The position numbers and the translations under genes are program-made. DNA of 64,000 bases from Tsuneonella dongtanensis (GTDB lineage Bacteria; Pseudomonadota; Alphaproteobacteria; Sphingomonadales; Sphingomonadaceae). This document shows, in pieces, positions 62,520-64,000 of the stretch (its first letter is position 1; every line of letters starts with the position of its first letter). Below the pieces are notes generated by a model. It had not been told where the DNA came from. It searched no databases and saw nothing but the letters and a program-made list of their open reading frames with translations. Location of the stretch: positions 372,001 to 436,000 of the forward strand of contig NZ_CP016591.1 in the NCBI RefSeq assembly GCF_001698205.1. The letters are read 5' to 3'.

Positions 62520-63274
62520 GCGTACCGGGTCTCGTGATAGGCGGCCGGCCGGGTCGGCGCGCCTTCCGCTGCTTCCTTGAGCGCCTGGATCGCGTGCTCG
62601 CGGTAGGCGAGGAAATTCCCGACTCCCACGGCGACGACACGCGGACGGGACAGCAGCGCTTGCACCTGTTCCCCCTCCGAGATGCCACCGAAGGCGATAA
62701 GGGGGCACTCGCCCGGCACAATGTCGAGCAGGGCATCGTCGAACGCGCCGGGATGACCCTCGTGCGCCGGGTCGATCACCATCGCTTCGGACAGAACGCC
62801 GTCTGCCAGCGCCTCGATCAGCGCCGGCCCCGGTTTCTCGGAAATGCCGGTTCGGTAATCGAGCCAGCCGGTCCGCGACATCGGCAGTGCGGCGACCATG
62901 GCCTGGTTGCCCAGTCGCGCACTGGCGCGCGCCACGGCGTCCAGATCGTCGCGAAGAAGCGCATCGACCGCGATCCGGTCGGCCGCCGCGCCGACTGCGT
63001 CGACCGCGTCCTGGTCGCTGCGGATGCCGCCGGCATAGATCATCGGCGTCGACACGCCCTGTCGCGCGATCCGCTCGAGCAAAGCGAAATCGGGCCCGAG
63101 GCCAAGGCGCGTGCGATCGATGCACTGGAGCAGGATCTCGTCCGCCCCCCAGCGATCGAGATTCTCGACCAGCACTTCGGGCCGCCCCAGCGGCAGATAA
63201 CGGGAGTATCCGAACGACTGGACTGCCCATCCGTCCTTGACCGTCACGACCCCGACAAGGCGCTTCGCGATCAT
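62516..63274 (-). CDS. HisF-like imidazole glycerol phosphate synthase paralogue (ammonia-channel subunit)
   Basis: The 252-residue TIM-barrel protein resembles HisF (MIYAGGIRS, IAFGGISEG phosphate-binding turns). The first catalytic Asp of HisF (in the LDVKDG motif, position 11) is Thr11 here (VTVKDG), and the second catalytic Asp region reads ALPMSRTG. It is therefore probably not a histidine-pathway enzyme but a paralogue that channels ammonia from its glutaminase partner to the sugar amidotransferase. It overlaps both neighbours by four bases (ATGA at each end), consistent with a complex. Confidence 0.88.
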   Translation of the reverse strand: MIAKRLVGVVTVKDGWAVQSFGYSRYLPLGRPEVLVENLDRWGADEILLQCIDRTRLGLGPDFALLERIARQGVSTPMIYAGGIRSDQDAVDAVGAAADRIAVDALLRDDLDAVARASARLGNQAMVAALPMSRTGWLDYRTGISEKPGPALIEALADGVLSEAMVIDPAHEGHPGAFDDALLDIVPGECPLIAFGGISEGEQVQALLSRPRVVAVGVGNFLAYREHAIQALKEAAEGAPTRPAAYHETRYA

Positions 63275-63900
63275 CCGCACAATCCCTTGATGACGTTGCG
63301 GAGCAGTTCGCGACCGTCTTCCTGGCTCTTTTCCGGATGGAACTGCAGCCCGACGAGGTTTTCGCGGCGCACGCCGACGGTGAACGGCCGATCGATACGC
63401 GCAGTCAGGGCGCGGTAGTCGGGAGGAGTGTCGAAGACGAAGCTGTGGTTGAAATACATCGCCCGCCCGTCGGTCGGGGCGAACATGGAGTCGGCGGTGA
63501 CCGCGTCGACCGCGTTCCAGCCGATGTGGCACGGAGTCTGGTCCAGCCTGATCACTTCGCCCGGGATCAGCCCCAGCCCGGCATTGTACCCATATTCGTG
63601 CCCCGCGTCGGCGAGGAGCTGCATCCCGAGGCATAGACCGACGAACGGCTGCCCTGCGCGCCCGCGCTCCTGCAGAAACTCCGCAAGGCCGGTATTGCGG
63701 AGCGCTTCCATCGCCGCGCCGAAGGCGCCAACGCCAGGCAGGAAGATGACATCTGATGCGGCGAGCACCGCAGGATCGGACGATATCCGGCAGCGGTGCC
63801 CGATCGCGTGCAGCGTCTGCCGCACCGAGGCATGATTGCCGACACCATAGTCGACGATCCCGACGGTGCGCCGCGTGACCTTGATCAGGATGCGCCTCAC
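63271..63900 (-). CDS. HisH-like glutamine amidotransferase subunit
   Basis: This 209-residue class I glutaminase releases ammonia from glutamine for its partner. The triad is intact: the Cys nucleophile in GLCLGMQ (about residue 90) and the His-Glu pair in QFHPEKS near 188-190; PGVGAFG supplies the oxyanion loop. Given its partners it is assigned to sugar amidination rather than histidine synthesis. GTG 63900 overlaps the stop of the gene upstream as GTGA. Confidence 0.9.
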   Translation of the reverse strand: MRRILIKVTRRTVGIVDYGVGNHASVRQTLHAIGHRCRISSDPAVLAASDVIFLPGVGAFGAAMEALRNTGLAEFLQERGRAGQPFVGLCLGMQLLADAGHEYGYNAGLGLIPGEVIRLDQTPCHIGWNAVDAVTADSMFAPTDGRAMYFNHSFVFDTPPDYRALTARIDRPFTVGVRRENLVGLQFHPEKSQEDGRELLRNVIKGLCG

Positions 63901-64000
63901 AGCCCCACCCCGACCGTGTACTTGCGTTCGATCAGCCCGTTGGGCCGCACATCGAACAGATCCTTGTTCACGGAGCCGTGAACCTGCTGCCAGAACGCAT
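63897..64000 (-). CDS. C-terminal fragment of an unidentified gene of the same operon
   Basis: An open frame enters from the right edge and ends at TGA 63899-63897, overlapping the HisH-like start. Only 33 residues are visible. They include AFWQQVHGSVNKDLFD and end YTVGVGL. This is too little to assign; by position a further nonulosonate pathway gene is likely. Confidence 0.6.
   Translation of the reverse strand, partial: AFWQQVHGSVNKDLFDVRPNGLIERKYTVGVGL

Noticed and set aside
62516-63900. Histidine biosynthesis genes hisF and hisH
   Set aside because: The HisF catalytic Asp residues are missing and both genes overlap sugar amidotransferase genes rather than other his genes.
1-64000. tRNA genes, CRISPR arrays, insertion sequences, prophage or integrative element boundaries
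   Set aside because: No cloverleaf-like gap sequence, no regularly spaced repeats, no transposase or integrase frames were seen; the gaps are too short to hide such elements.

Overview
This window looks like chromosomal DNA from an alphaproteobacterium of the order Sphingomonadales, probably Erythrobacteraceae. The inference rests on family composition and gene style; no rRNA gene or other phylogenetic marker was compared. DNA is GC-rich throughout, with long antisense open frames typical of high GC at third codon positions. Lineage-typical families include SciP (DUF1153), a 180-kDa NAD-glutamate dehydrogenase, a CYP153 alkane hydroxylase, DUF1223 and DUF455. Genes are tightly packed: many neighbours share ATGA, GTGA or TTGA stop/start overlaps, and no gap between genes exceeds about 280 bases. 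I see no tRNA, rRNA, insertion sequence, prophage or CRISPR array.

Left third (1-22.5 kb). The 3' end of galU is followed by a solitary MmeI-like restriction-methyltransferase gene. That gene carries an in-frame pair of inverted palindromic repeats and a seven-base homopolymer that throws its C-terminus out of frame. Next come an acyl-CoA synthetase, an M23 peptidase and a coupled glnE-bcp-DUF455 operon, then a divergent M28 peptidase with an agmatine deiminase, a DUF1223 protein and a TauE/SafE exporter. thrS is preceded by a short open frame with six consecutive threonine codons followed by GC-rich hairpins, a probable attenuator. A hypothetical protein, a PhoD phosphatase, an alpha/beta hydrolase, a TPR protein and a luciferase-like oxidoreductase complete this part.

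Middle (22.5-43.3 kb). A 1581-residue glutamate dehydrogenase is read from a near-consensus promoter overlapping a palindrome. It is followed by a ferredoxin reductase-type flavoprotein, queG, an ABC exporter pair, CYP153, a Tat-lipoprotein MsrB, a YeaQ-type membrane protein, the cell-cycle regulator sciP with a coupled small protein, mnmA, a serine hydrolase, the overlapping operon pdxH-CDF transporter-PhzF, a J-domain protein, a YihY/BrkB membrane protein and fabI.

Right third (43.3-64 kb) is a surface polysaccharide locus. One minus-strand operon (PIG-L deacetylase, initiating sugar phosphotransferase, sugar N-formyltransferase-like protein, PglF/CapD-type dehydratase) suggests a modified amino sugar as the first residue. 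A plus-strand series carries an SDR protein, rmlA-rmlC-rmlB (dTDP-rhamnose, without rmlD), an O-antigen ligase/polymerase, a Wza-like export lipoprotein, a Wzc-like tyrosine autokinase ending in seven Gly-Tyr repeats, a secreted helical-repeat protein, and pseB-pseC (pseudaminic acid). A convergent minus-strand operon encodes a HisH-like glutaminase, a HisF-like protein lacking its catalytic Asp, an N-acetyl sugar amidotransferase, a pseudaminic-acid-associated methylase and a capsule synthesis protein. Together they suggest an exopolysaccharide or glycan containing rhamnose and an amidino-modified nonulosonic acid. The operon continues beyond the right edge.
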